This document shows, in pieces, positions 7,660 through 16,677 of a DNA stretch of 64,000 nt. A program made the position numbers and the translations under genes. The stretch lies in contig DATHDG010000028.1 of the NCBI GenBank assembly GCA_035319125.1, forward strand, positions 1 through 64,000, given 5' to 3'. Source of the DNA: Fen-1308 sp035319125 (GTDB taxonomy: Bacteria > Nitrospirota > Thermodesulfovibrionia > Thermodesulfovibrionales > Dissulfurispiraceae). The notes below the pieces were generated by a model. It ran no database searches, had not been told where the DNA came from, and worked only from the letters and a program-made list of their open reading frames with translations. Every line of letters starts with the position of its first letter. The first letter of the stretch is position 1.

Positions 7660-9339
7660 TCAAACTTCCATTATTATCGGCATGATCATGGGTCGTCTAT
7701 CCATGGTATTGCGGAGATATTTCTTTAAAGTTGCCCTTAGCTTTGCCTGAATGAGCGATGTGTCGGATATAATGTCGTCTTCGAGGTTCATCAATGTTTC
7801 GGCCATCAGGTCTCTCACTTCGCTGATAATGTCTTGAGAAACATCTTCGAAGATGAATCCCCTTGAGATGATATCCGGCCCGGAGATTATCTTTTTTGTG
7901 GTTTTTTCAATTACGACTAGTATGATTACGATGCCATCATGCGCGAGCCGTCGCCTGTCTCGCAGCACTATGTCCTCAACGCCGCCAATGCCCCTGCCAT
8001 CAATAAATATCCGGCCTGAATTCACCTTGCCCGTCGTGGCAGCTCCACTATCCGTAATTTCGAGTATGCCGCCATCCTCCAGAATAAAGATGTTTTCCTT
8101 TGGTATTCCTGATTTCTCAGCCAGCCGGTAGTGATATCTCAGGTGCCTGTATTCACCATGCACCGGCACGAAATATTTTGGCTTGACCAGATTCATCATC
8201 AGCTTTAGTTCTTCTTTTGACGCATGGCCCGAGACGTGAATGTCCGATACTTTTTCATATTTAACATCCGCGCCTCTTCTCATCATGTGATTGATGATTC
8301 TGCCGATTGACCGCTCGTTGCCCGGTATTATTTTTGCCGAGAGGATAACGGTGTCTCCTTCCTTGATCTTTATCTGCTTGTGCTCATCTATGGCGATTCT
8401 GGAGAGCACGCTCATCGGTTCACCCTGGCTGCCCGTTGTAATGATCACGATCTTTTCGTCAGGCAAGTCCTTGAGGTGCTCCATCTTAACCCAGGTGCTC
8501 GGCGGCATCCTAAGATATCCTAGTTCAAGCGCGATTTCAGAGTTGGAGACAATGCTTTTGCCGCACATGATAACCTTTCGCCCATATTGCACAGCTACAT
8601 CGATAGCCTGCTGTATTCTGTGGATGTTGGACGCGAAGGTGGCTATTATAATCCTGCCTTTTGACTTGCTGAAGATATCCTCAAAAGCCCGCCGCACTTC
8701 TTTTTCCGAAAAGGTGAACCCGCCTTTCTCTGCATTGGTACTGTCAGACAGCATCAGCAGCGTGCCTTTTTCGCCGTACTCTGTGAATTTGTGCAGATCC
8801 ATTAACTCACCATCCACCGGCGTAGGATCTAGTTTGAAATCGCCGGTATGGATAATATTACCTAGAGGTGTTCGTATGCCAAGACCAACTCCATCTACAA
8901 TGCTGTGTGTGACACGTATGAATTCGATTTTGAATACTCCCAGAGTTATTATGTCACGCGGTTTGACCGGTATAAGAGGGACGTCGAGTATCTCGTACTC
9001 GATCAGCTTCTCCTTGACAAGGGCAAGTGTAAGTGCCGTGCCAAAGACAGGAACGTTTATTTCCTTAAGAAGAAAGGGCAGGGCGCCTGTGTGGTCTTCA
9101 TGTCCATGAGTGAGCACTATACCCTTAACTTTTTCTTTATTGTCCAGGATGTACGAATAATCAGGGATCACAACATCTACGCCCAGCATCTCTTCTTCCG
9201 GGAACATCAGGCCGGCATCGACAATAATGAGATCGTCGGCATACTGGAAGACGGTCATGTTGAGACCGATTTCCTCCACTCCTCCAAGCGGTATGACCAG
9301 GAGCGAATCTGTCTCAGATTGTTCTGGAGTGTCCGGCAT
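7660..9339 (-). CDS. rnj: Ribonuclease J
   Basis: The 559-residue metallo-beta-lactamase/beta-CASP nuclease has the zinc motif HGHEDH at residues 78-83, then SDSTNAE and IIATFASNIHRIQQ in the beta-CASP part. HVSGHASKEEL and VPVHGEYRH follow. It degrades and matures RNA with 5'-to-3' exonuclease and endonuclease activity in the cytoplasm. An in-frame TTG at 9345 is an alternative start; ATG at 9339 is preferred. Neither has a ribosome binding site, and a promoter -10 lies only 7 nt before the TTG. Length matches the family. It lies 51 bp downstream of copA in the same direction. Confidence 0.9.
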   Translation of the reverse strand: MPDTPEQSETDSLLVIPLGGVEEIGLNMTVFQYADDLIIVDAGLMFPEEEMLGVDVVIPDYSYILDNKEKVKGIVLTHGHEDHTGALPFLLKEINVPVFGTALTLALVKEKLIEYEILDVPLIPVKPRDIITLGVFKIEFIRVTHSIVDGVGLGIRTPLGNIIHTGDFKLDPTPVDGELMDLHKFTEYGEKGTLLMLSDSTNAEKGGFTFSEKEVRRAFEDIFSKSKGRIIIATFASNIHRIQQAIDVAVQYGRKVIMCGKSIVSNSEIALELGYLRMPPSTWVKMEHLKDLPDEKIVIITTGSQGEPMSVLSRIAIDEHKQIKIKEGDTVILSAKIIPGNERSIGRIINHMMRRGADVKYEKVSDIHVSGHASKEELKLMMNLVKPKYFVPVHGEYRHLRYHYRLAEKSGIPKENIFILEDGGILEITDSGAATTGKVNSGRIFIDGRGIGGVEDIVLRDRRRLAHDGIVIILVVIEKTTKKIISGPDIISRGFIFEDVSQDIISEVRDLMAETLMNLEDDIISDTSLIQAKLRATLKKYLRNTMDRRPMIMPIIMEV

Positions 9340-9352
9340 ATTCAATCACATT

Positions 9353-9381
9353 AACATATACGATTCGAAAATCTTTGTAAA
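9353..9381 (-). promoter_or_regulatory. Candidate promoter giving a near-leaderless rnj transcript
   Basis: On the minus strand TTTACA (9376-9381) and TATGTT (9353-9358) are 17 bases apart. The start point would fall at about 9345-9347, within or next to the first codons of rnj, which has no Shine-Dalgarno. Confidence 0.4.
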
Positions 9382-9390
9382 GGCATGGAG

Positions 9391-11814
9391 CTATAGTTTC
9401 TTCCCCTTGAGCCGCAGAGAATTCGTAACAACTGACACAGAACTGAGGGACATGGCAGCCGACGCTATCATCGGGTTGAGAAGAGGCCCGCCGAAGATAT
9501 ATAGCAGACCGGCAGCAACCGGAATGCCGACAATGTTGTAAATAAAGGCCCAGAAGAGGTTCTGCCTGATTGTCTTGATAGTGAGCCTGCTTAACTTTAT
9601 AGCATCGACAACTGATTTGAGACTGCCTCTGGTAAGGGTGATTTCAGACGCCTCGATAGCAATGTCAGTGCCGGTGCCTATTGCAATCCCGACATCTGCA
9701 GATGCGAGCGCCGGTGCATCGTTAATGCCGTCTCCAACCATAGCGGTCACTTTATTTTCAGCCTTGAGCTTCTTGATGATTTCTGTTTTCTGGTCGGGCA
9801 GCACCTCAGCGTAGAAGCGCTCGATGCCCACCTGCCGGGCTATAGTATTTGCCGTATTCCTGTGATCACCTGTGAGCATCACAACTTCTATCCCCATAGA
9901 TACGAGTTCGCGTACTGCGGCAGCCGAGTCATCCTTTACGGGATCTGCAATGGCGAATACAGCACCGAGGCTATTATTTATAGCCATAAATACGGGTGTT
10001 TTGCCCTCCGAAGAAAATTTACTGATGATTTCCTCTACGCCGGATGTGTCTATTCCCTCTCCGGCCAGAAGTGCCTGATTGCCCATGATAACATTGAAGC
10101 CTCCTGCCGTTGTGGTTTTTACTCCACCACCTGACACGGATACAAAATTTAGCGGCTCCTGCACAGCGATATTCTCGCTTAGGGCCTTGCTGACAACCGC
10201 CTTGCCGAGAGGGTGTTCCGATAATTTTTCCGCTGACGCAGCGGTCTGCAATAAATCGGCAACAGGCTTGTCTAGGTAAGTGCCGGCATTTATTATATCC
10301 ACTACTTCCGGCTCACCTTTTGTTATTGTCCCCGTCTTGTCGAGAATGACCACATTTATCTTGTGGGCAAGCTCGAGAGCCTCAGCGTTTTTGATGAGAA
10401 TGCCACTTTCCGCTCCCTTTCCGGTTCCCACCATGATGGCAGTCGGTGTTGCGAGTCCAAGGGCGCATGGGCAGGCTATGATAAGCACCGCGATGAAGTT
10501 CATAAATGCCAGAGCGAACGCGTGCTTTGGCCCGAAACTTATCCAGAGTATAAAGGTCAGGACAGCTATGCCCATAACAACCGGGACAAAAACTGCTGCG
10601 ATCTTGTCGGCAAGCCTCTGAATTGGCGCCTTGCTGCCCTGCGCCTCTTCAACAAGTTTGATGATCCTGGCCAGAGATGTTTCTTTACCCACACGTGAGG
10701 CAGTAAATCTGAAACTGCCTGCTTTATTGACAGTTCCGCTGAAAACCATCGAGCCTGCTGTTTTCTCTAAAGGGATGCTCTCTCCGGTCAACATGGATTC
10801 ATCTACTGTCGATGTGCCGGACATTATTTCTCCGTCCACTGGCACACGCTCGCCGGGCCTTACCACTATAACGTCTCCTATTGAAACTTCTGCAATAGGA
10901 ACATCCCTTTCCAGATCACCCCTTATAACGCAGGCTGTTTCGGGTTGTAGATTGATGAGTTTTCTTATGGCTTCTGACGTCTTGCCTTTAGCCCTTGCTT
11001 CAAGCATCCTTCCTAGCAGTATCAGAGTGATGATTGTGGCAGAAGTGTCGAAATATACGTTCGGCACAATCCCGCTGCTTGTAAATAATTGAGGGTATAC
11101 AGTAGCTACAAGGCTAAAAAAGTATGCTGCATTTGTCCCGGCGCTTATGAGGGTATTCATGTTTGTGGAGCCATGTCCGGCAGCTGAAATGGCCGCCTTA
11201 TGGAATCTCAAGCCGGACCAGAACTGCACCGGCGTTGCAAGTGCAAGAAGCACATGCCAGCCGGAAATCAAAGGAAGAGTAAACATGCTCCCAAGTATTA
11301 TAGGTACCGTCAACAAAAGGCTGACCCAAAAACGCAATCTGAGAGACTCGAATTCTTTGTAGCGAGTCTCCTGTTCGGCATCTTTGAATTCTGGAGTAAT
11401 CAGGTCTGCAGAATATCCGGCATCTGTAATAACTCGCTTGAAGTCATCAAACCCCGCAACCGTGGGAATATATTCTACAGAAGCTTTTTCTGTCGCAATA
11501 TTTACCGATGCTTCGACTACGCCGTTAAGCCCTTTCAATGCCTTCTCTACTGCACCAACGCATGCTGCACAAGTCATTCCGCTGATGGCAATATCAAGTT
11601 TCCGGGTTCCCACTCCATAGCCTTCGCTTTTGATTGCATCGATAACTACCGGTAAGAGCTTTGGGATATCAAGCTCAAGGGACTCAATGGTGGCGCGTTC
11701 CAACGGAAGATTGACAACAGCGCTTTTCACACCATCGACTTTGTTCAGCGCACGTTCTACAGCAGCTGAACATGCTGCGCAGGTCATCCCGGTAACAGGT
11801 ATGTCAATCTTCAT
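9391..11814 (-). CDS. copA: Copper-translocating P1B-type ATPase
   Basis: The 807-residue protein has two N-terminal heavy-metal-associated domains, each with a CxxC site (C12/C15 and C82/C85). These are followed by the P-type core: TGES actuator loop, CPC in the membrane (ACPCALGLATP), the phosphorylated DKTGT, SEHPLG, TGD and GDGINDAPALA. CPC plus a late MSxSSVSVVTNSLRLK helix is typical of Cu(I) exporters. It would pump Cu(I) out of the cytoplasm in the inner membrane. No copper-responsive regulator or chaperone lies next to it. It follows lemA at 45 bp and could be read with it. Confidence 0.93.
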   Translation of the reverse strand: MKIDIPVTGMTCAACSAAVERALNKVDGVKSAVVNLPLERATIESLELDIPKLLPVVIDAIKSEGYGVGTRKLDIAISGMTCAACVGAVEKALKGLNGVVEASVNIATEKASVEYIPTVAGFDDFKRVITDAGYSADLITPEFKDAEQETRYKEFESLRLRFWVSLLLTVPIILGSMFTLPLISGWHVLLALATPVQFWSGLRFHKAAISAAGHGSTNMNTLISAGTNAAYFFSLVATVYPQLFTSSGIVPNVYFDTSATIITLILLGRMLEARAKGKTSEAIRKLINLQPETACVIRGDLERDVPIAEVSIGDVIVVRPGERVPVDGEIMSGTSTVDESMLTGESIPLEKTAGSMVFSGTVNKAGSFRFTASRVGKETSLARIIKLVEEAQGSKAPIQRLADKIAAVFVPVVMGIAVLTFILWISFGPKHAFALAFMNFIAVLIIACPCALGLATPTAIMVGTGKGAESGILIKNAEALELAHKINVVILDKTGTITKGEPEVVDIINAGTYLDKPVADLLQTAASAEKLSEHPLGKAVVSKALSENIAVQEPLNFVSVSGGGVKTTTAGGFNVIMGNQALLAGEGIDTSGVEEIISKFSSEGKTPVFMAINNSLGAVFAIADPVKDDSAAAVRELVSMGIEVVMLTGDHRNTANTIARQVGIERFYAEVLPDQKTEIIKKLKAENKVTAMVGDGINDAPALASADVGIAIGTGTDIAIEASEITLTRGSLKSVVDAIKLSRLTIKTIRQNLFWAFIYNIVGIPVAAGLLYIFGGPLLNPMIASAAMSLSSVSVVTNSLRLKGKKL

Positions 11815-11832
11815 CGGTATATGCGGATATCG

Positions 11833-11855
11833 AAGGGCGAGATATCCTCGCCCTT
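11833..11855. terminator. Stem-loop between lemA and copA
   Basis: The perfect 9-bp arms AAGGGCGAG / CTCGCCCTT enclose a 5-nt loop. There is no T-run on the minus strand after it. It may therefore be a partial attenuator or an RNA-stabilising hairpin between lemA and copA instead of a full terminator. Confidence 0.35.
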
Positions 11856-11859
11856 ACGC

Positions 11860-12438
11860 TTAATTGAATTTCACTTTTGGTGCTTCTTTCTCCGCAGCAG
11901 GGATCTCGTAATATGCAGCCTGCTGAACGCCGGCAATCGACGCTATGATGCTGCCCGTTACTGTCCTGCGGTAAGTATTAAGCGTCTGGGCTACTTCGTT
12001 ATACCTCTTCCTTTCGACAGCTATGCGGTTTTCAGTTCCCTCCAGGCTGTCTTGAAGCTTCAGGAAAGATTCATTTGCCTTAAGCTGAGGATAAGTCTCT
12101 CTGAGTACAAGCAACCGTGAGAGCATACCTTCAAGTTGGTTGGATGCCTGTATCTGCTGACCGGGGTCCTTGGCTTGAAAGTATTTGGTTCTAGCTTCAG
12201 CAATGTTTTCAAACAATTGTTTTTCATGGGCAGCATAGCCTTTAACCGTTTCAACAAGGTTGGGGATCAGATCATAGCGTCGTTTGAGCTGGTTGTCTAC
12301 CTGTGCCCATTGCGCCTTAACCTGCTCGTCCAATGCTATTGCCTTGTTGTACTGTCCCACAGCCCAGCCGCCGATTCCAACAACTATTATGGCAATGACC
12401 GCCAATATGCCCAATGCGATTTTTACTCCGTTGCCCAT
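11860..12438 (-). CDS. lemA: LemA family membrane-anchored protein
   Basis: The 192-residue protein has one N-terminal membrane helix (residues about 5-27) followed by the LemA helical domain with VDNQLKRRYDLIPNLVETVKGY and EARTKYF. The bulk is predicted outside the cytoplasm. Biochemical function is not settled for the family. The start is supported by AAGGAGG 5 nt upstream of the ATG. A TPM-domain gene lies directly upstream in the same direction, a pairing seen in many bacteria. Confidence 0.9.
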   Translation of the reverse strand: MGNGVKIALGILAVIAIIVVGIGGWAVGQYNKAIALDEQVKAQWAQVDNQLKRRYDLIPNLVETVKGYAAHEKQLFENIAEARTKYFQAKDPGQQIQASNQLEGMLSRLLVLRETYPQLKANESFLKLQDSLEGTENRIAVERKRYNEVAQTLNTYRRTVTGSIIASIAGVQQAAYYEIPAAEKEAPKVKFN

Positions 12439-12536
12439 TTGATCCTCCTTCTAAAATATTATAAATGTATCTGTTCAATCTTCAACGCCAGTATAATATC
12501 TCTACTATAAAGATGAGTAATTAATATTCCAAGCAG

Positions 12537-13349
12537 CTACCAATCTCCAGAAGCCCCGCCGCCCCCGAATCCGCCTCCGCCTCCGCTGAAACCGCCGTCG
12601 CTTCCGCCGCCGAAGCCACCCCCGAATCCGCCTCCGCCAAATCCCCCAGGACCTCCCCAATAACCACCGTAAGTCCTTCGTCTCATAAGAGAGAATAAGA
12701 AGGGCGCCAGAAACATTATCAAAATCGACATCCAGAAGATGTCAGAGAGACTTAACTCCCTTTTGCTTGATCTCTTTAACGCGGCCGCTCTCGGCAGCCC
12801 GGTGATTTCAACGCCCTGAGCTGCTGCTACAGTTTTTATTATCTCCAAGGTTGTGTTGAATATCCCTTCGCCATAATCACCTTTCTTGAAATACGGAACC
12901 AGATACTGCCTGCCTATAGTTCCGATAAGGCTGTCCGGCAATATTCCTTCCAGCCCGTACCCGACTTCGATGCGGTATTTGCGATCATTAAGGGCTACGG
13001 TCAGCAGTAGGCCGTTATCTTTTCCCTTCTGGCCAATCTTCCATTTCTCATGGGCCATTCTGATTGAAAAATCCTCAATGCTGTCTCCGTCTAAGCTTTT
13101 GATTGTCAGGACAACCATCTGAACGGAGGTTTTCTGTTCCAGCTCTTTCAGATAAGCATCAAGCTTAGCCTGGACATCGCTGTTTATGATCCCGGCAAGA
13201 TCCACTACATAAGTCTGAGGCGAGACAGGCGGCTCCGGCGTTATAGCATAGGCTGAAAGCGTGGATATGATTAAATATCCCAAGACAAGAAAGGGGAGGG
13301 CCTTAGTTAAGCGTTTAGCCGAATGATTCAATTTACTGCGCGAGAGCAT
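12537..13349 (-). CDS. TPM-domain (YgcG-type) exported membrane protein
   Basis: The 270-residue protein has an N-terminal hydrophobic signal (about 15-35), then the TPM domain (about 45-180: VVDLAGIINSDVQAKLD, VQMVVLTIKSLDGDSIEDFS, RKYRIEVGYGLEG). A membrane helix follows, then a tail made almost only of Gly with Phe and Ser (from about 228). This layout matches YgcG/TPM proteins, whose domain is periplasmic. The tail may bind a surface or be flexible; that is inference. The start overlaps the end of the upstream gene by 17 bp, suggesting translational coupling. Confidence 0.85.
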   Translation of the reverse strand: MLSRSKLNHSAKRLTKALPFLVLGYLIISTLSAYAITPEPPVSPQTYVVDLAGIINSDVQAKLDAYLKELEQKTSVQMVVLTIKSLDGDSIEDFSIRMAHEKWKIGQKGKDNGLLLTVALNDRKYRIEVGYGLEGILPDSLIGTIGRQYLVPYFKKGDYGEGIFNTTLEIIKTVAAAQGVEITGLPRAAALKRSSKRELSLSDIFWMSILIMFLAPFLFSLMRRRTYGGYWGGPGGFGGGGFGGGFGGGSDGGFSGGGGGFGGGGASGDW

Positions 13350-14076
13350 TTACAATCCTGGCCACTGAATCCAAGTTGCCGTAATATCGTTCCAGAAGTA
13401 TAAGGAGTTCATTTGTATCTTTTATCGGGTTGTCTCTAAGTGCGAGAATCCTGATGAAGGTTTCGCCGTCGACGCCGGTGGCGGCTTTAATAGCGCCAAT
13501 AACATCTGTTTTTACGATAGGCGGCTGCTTGCCCATAAGATAGATTATGGCTCTGAACAGCGGGATGCAGCCCCTGACAGATCTATAAAGCAAATGAGAA
13601 ATTTTTTCAGTTTCACCCATCGACGCTATATAGCCATTCCATAGACCTATTAGTCTTGTTTTAATTTCGCGCTCGCATTGAAGCCTCAACAGCCCGTTGC
13701 TGATTTCTATGTCTTTAATAATGTCTGCGCCCCATGCTGTTTTATGGATCGTCCTGAGGTCGAGGAACTCAACAGGAAATACATCCAATGAATCATTGAT
13801 GTAAGCAGGAGTCATCACTAGGGGCGCTGATATGCCTTTTGACTTGTATTTTTTACCGAGAGGCGCTATAAATTTGAAGAAGTCGAAATGCAAGTCTTCC
13901 AGCACTATCAATGAATTCAGATCCGATGTCTTAGGGATGAAGTCCGAAGTGACTGCGCTTCCAGTCACATAAAGTGAATTCACTTTTTCAGGACAGCAAG
14001 CCAATATCTCATCAAAGAAAGGTCGTATTTTGTCAGCTGCACCTGGCGCTACGCCGCTTAAATCTAACTTTTCCAT
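13333..14076 (-). CDS. Nucleotidyltransferase-like protein with altered catalytic motif
   Basis: The 247-residue protein has near its N-terminus the GS...D pattern of Pol-beta-type nucleotidyltransferases (YVTGSAVTSDF...SDLNSL). The expected second acidic residue of the DxD pair is Asn (D-L-N), so catalysis may be impaired. The C-terminal half is helical, with LLYRSVRGCIPLFRAIIYL, as in many substrate-binding partners of this fold. The substrate is unknown. It lies between emrB and the TPM gene. A perfect -10 hexamer sits 6 nt before the ATG, with no ribosome binding site. Confidence 0.6.
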   Translation of the reverse strand: MEKLDLSGVAPGAADKIRPFFDEILACCPEKVNSLYVTGSAVTSDFIPKTSDLNSLIVLEDLHFDFFKFIAPLGKKYKSKGISAPLVMTPAYINDSLDVFPVEFLDLRTIHKTAWGADIIKDIEISNGLLRLQCEREIKTRLIGLWNGYIASMGETEKISHLLYRSVRGCIPLFRAIIYLMGKQPPIVKTDVIGAIKAATGVDGETFIRILALRDNPIKDTNELLILLERYYGNLDSVARIVNALAQ

Positions 14077-14082
14077 GCTTTC

Positions 14083-14091
14083 ATTATACCA
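14083..14091 (-). promoter_or_regulatory. Extended -10 element, leaderless start for the nucleotidyltransferase
   Basis: TATAAT (14083-14088) preceded by TGG forms an extended -10 on the minus strand, 6 nt before the ATG at 14076. The transcript would begin at about the A of the start codon. No good -35 is visible. Confidence 0.4.
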
Positions 14092-14101
14092 TGCACAGTG
14101 T

Positions 14102-15643
14102 TCAGTGCATTGCAGGCGCGACAGGAGTCTTGCCGGCCCTCATAAGTAATACAAGCGGCAACACACAAAGCATAATGATACAGACCATATAAAAGGCGTC
14201 ATTGAAAGACAGCATTGAAGCCTGTCTTAGCAATTCACCGTAAATGGTTGCAAGACCTCCATGATGTGCTGACAGCGGATCTGCCCCGCTGAGTTGCAGT
14301 GCCTGCCGGCTGTGATTAACAGCCATCTGATAGGTTGTATCATATGGTGTCAGGTTATCAACCAGGTGCGCCTGATGAAATTGAGCTCTGCGGGCTAGAA
14401 CGGTTGTCACGAAGGCTACGCCAAAACTTCCACCAAGGTTTCTCAAGAGGTTATATATTCCGGTTGCATTGGCCATGTCTTCCTTGCTAATGCCGGACAT
14501 CGTGAGCGTCGTAAGCGGGATAAAGAAAAAGCCCATACCAATGCCAAGCACCACTCTCGGCCAGATAACCGTGGCAAAGTCCGCCCCAAGTGTGAAATTG
14601 GACATAAGGTAGGTTGCATATGCATTAACCAATATGCCAAACGACAGAAGCATCTTGGGGTTCACCTTTGTTACCAATCTGCCAGCAAGAGGAAGTGAAA
14701 GCAATGTTGCAATGCCTCCGGGTCCCAAAACTACTCCTGCCAGATATGACGTATACCCCATAAGGGTCTGAAGGTAGATGGGCAGAAGAACAATACTGGC
14801 AAAAAGATTGAAGAAACCTATGAACATCACCGTGCTGCCGGTACTGAATGAAATATTTTTAAATGTCCTGAGGTCCACGACCGGATGCTGTGCAAAGAAG
14901 CGTTCTACCATAACGAATAAAATTAACGAAACGGCAGAGACGATGCTAAGCGTGAAGATAAAGCTGGATTCGAACCAGTTGTCCTGCTGGCCTTTGTCCA
15001 GAACTATCTGGAGACAGCCAAGACCGATTGCAAGCAGTAGCAATCCCCAGTAGTCTATTCTCATTTTCTGCCGCGCCATATAAGGAGGATCGCTTATGAC
15101 CATCATCGTCATGAAGATAGAAATGATGCCAATAGGGATATTTATGTAGAAGATCCAATGCCACGACCAGTTGTCTGTTATCCAGCCGCCAAGAAGCGGT
15201 CCTATGATAGGGCCGAACATTATACCCACTCCAAATACTGCCATTGCGATGCCGTGCTGTCGCGGCGGGAATGTTTCAAGAAGTATTGATTGGGATATGG
15301 GCTGCAATGCTCCGCCTCCAATGCCCTGAAGTATCCTGAAGAAGACAAGGCTTTGAAGGCTCCATGCCGAACCGCATAGAAAGGAGCTGATGGTGAAAAG
15401 CACAATCGAAATTATCAAGTAGCGCTTTCTGCCAAACAGCCTGCTGAGCCATCCGGTCATCGGTATGATAATAGCGTTTGATACCAGGTATGAAGTTACC
15501 GTCCAAGTGGATTCATCTATGCCCGCAGAAAGGCTGCCGCGGATGTGGTCCAGCGATACATTGACGACAGATGTGTCAACTATCTCAATCAGCGTAGGAA
15601 GCATGACCGTCAGAGCGACGATCCATTTGTTCCACTTATTCAT
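14102..15643 (-). CDS. emrB: DHA2-family (EmrB/QacA) multidrug efflux MFS transporter
   Basis: The 513-residue inner-membrane protein is of the 14-helix drug:H+ antiporter type. It shows IVDTSVVNVSLDHIRGSL in helix 1, GWLSRLFGRKRYL (motif A) and a GIMFGPIIGPLLGGWITDNWSWHWIFYINIPIG run (motif C and following helix). It works with the EmrA-like adaptor encoded just upstream, overlapping by 4 bp, and an outer-membrane TolC channel. It is the last gene of the tetR-led efflux operon. Substrates cannot be read from sequence. Confidence 0.92.
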   Translation of the reverse strand: MNKWNKWIVALTVMLPTLIEIVDTSVVNVSLDHIRGSLSAGIDESTWTVTSYLVSNAIIIPMTGWLSRLFGRKRYLIISIVLFTISSFLCGSAWSLQSLVFFRILQGIGGGALQPISQSILLETFPPRQHGIAMAVFGVGIMFGPIIGPLLGGWITDNWSWHWIFYINIPIGIISIFMTMMVISDPPYMARQKMRIDYWGLLLLAIGLGCLQIVLDKGQQDNWFESSFIFTLSIVSAVSLILFVMVERFFAQHPVVDLRTFKNISFSTGSTVMFIGFFNLFASIVLLPIYLQTLMGYTSYLAGVVLGPGGIATLLSLPLAGRLVTKVNPKMLLSFGILVNAYATYLMSNFTLGADFATVIWPRVVLGIGMGFFFIPLTTLTMSGISKEDMANATGIYNLLRNLGGSFGVAFVTTVLARRAQFHQAHLVDNLTPYDTTYQMAVNHSRQALQLSGADPLSAHHGGLATIYGELLRQASMLSFNDAFYMVCIIMLCVLPLVLLMRAGKTPVAPAMH

Positions 15644-16653
15644 CGATCGATGATCACCGTCGGTGCTACTGACATGCCAACGCGCAGAATATGAGGAGTA
15701 TCCTTCTTTTCCAGCACTATCTTTACCGGCACTCTTTGGACAACCTTAACATAATTGCCTGTAGCGTTTTCAGGTGGAAACAGCGAGAATGCCGAGCCGG
15801 TGCCAGCCATTATGCTGTCAACCCTGCCCTGAAATGTCGTGCCCGGATAACTATCTACCTTTACGTCTACTTTCTGCCCCTGGCGTATTTTTTCCAGCTG
15901 AGTCTCTTTATAGTTCGCAACAATCCAGACATCGTCTAACGTAACTAACGCCATGAGAGGCTGTCCTGGCTGCACCTGATTGCCCTTTTCGACATTCTTT
16001 TTGGTTATGCGTCCGTCTGCCGGGGCAAAGAGTTTTGTATAGCCTATATTCAACTCTTCGGTCTTAAGTCTGGCTTCTCTAGCTGTCACGGAAGATGTCT
16101 GAGATGCTACAGAGGCCTCGGCCTGACGAAGCTGTTCCTGCGTTGCCTTTACTTCTGCATGCATCACATCATAGCCGGTCTTTGTCTTGTCGTATCGCTC
16201 CCTTGAGATTGCCCCTTTTTCCAATAATGATTCAGCTCTTTTTATGTCAATCTGAGCCTGACGGAGGTTTGCTTGCTGCAGCTCTAGCTGGGCTTTCGCT
16301 GAAAAGACCTTGGCCCTTGCTTCGACAAGCTTCGATTTTTCAGCATTGACAGACGACAAGGCTTCCTGCATGCGAGCATCGTAATCCTCAGGAGCTATTT
16401 CAACAAGCAGATCGCCTTTCTTGACCATCTGGTTATCATTTGTGTTTACAGACTTTACTGTCCCCGGTATTTTTGGCGCAATGGTATATACCCGTCCGTC
16501 GACAAATGCGTCATCAGTTGCTATATGATGGGCTTTATAGTCCATGTAGAACAACAGTGCCGCTGCGCCTGCAACCAATGCCAGGGCAAATCCAGTTATG
16601 ACGATCTTTTTTTTATGATTGTTGTTACCGTTCTCTTTTTTTTCATCTTCCAT
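15640..16653 (-). CDS. emrA: EmrA/HlyD-type membrane fusion protein
   Basis: The 337-residue periplasmic adaptor has a short charged cytoplasmic N-terminus (MEDEKKENGNNNHKKK), one membrane helix, a lipoyl-type half (DDAFVDGRVYTIAPKIPGTV), a long alpha-hairpin coiled coil (about 90-190) and a beta-barrel region. It would link EmrB to a TolC channel. The ATG at 16653 has GAGGGA 7 nt upstream; an in-frame TTG at 16668 is less likely. It follows the second TolC-like gene by 24 bp. Confidence 0.9.
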   Translation of the reverse strand: MEDEKKENGNNNHKKKIVITGFALALVAGAAALLFYMDYKAHHIATDDAFVDGRVYTIAPKIPGTVKSVNTNDNQMVKKGDLLVEIAPEDYDARMQEALSSVNAEKSKLVEARAKVFSAKAQLELQQANLRQAQIDIKRAESLLEKGAISRERYDKTKTGYDVMHAEVKATQEQLRQAEASVASQTSSVTAREARLKTEELNIGYTKLFAPADGRITKKNVEKGNQVQPGQPLMALVTLDDVWIVANYKETQLEKIRQGQKVDVKVDSYPGTTFQGRVDSIMAGTGSAFSLFPPENATGNYVKVVQRVPVKIVLEKKDTPHILRVGMSVAPTVIIDR

Positions 16654-16677
16654 GAATTGCTCCCTCAAAAGCCGATA

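Noticed and set aside
8291..9109. 272-codon open frame on the plus strand
   Set aside because: It lies wholly antisense to rnj, whose protein is clearly conserved, and the frame is a shadow of its codon bias.
12540..12665. Dense short GGC/CCG-rich repeats that might be taken for a repeat array
   Set aside because: They encode the Gly-rich tail of the TPM protein; spacing is irregular and in codon phase, not CRISPR-like.
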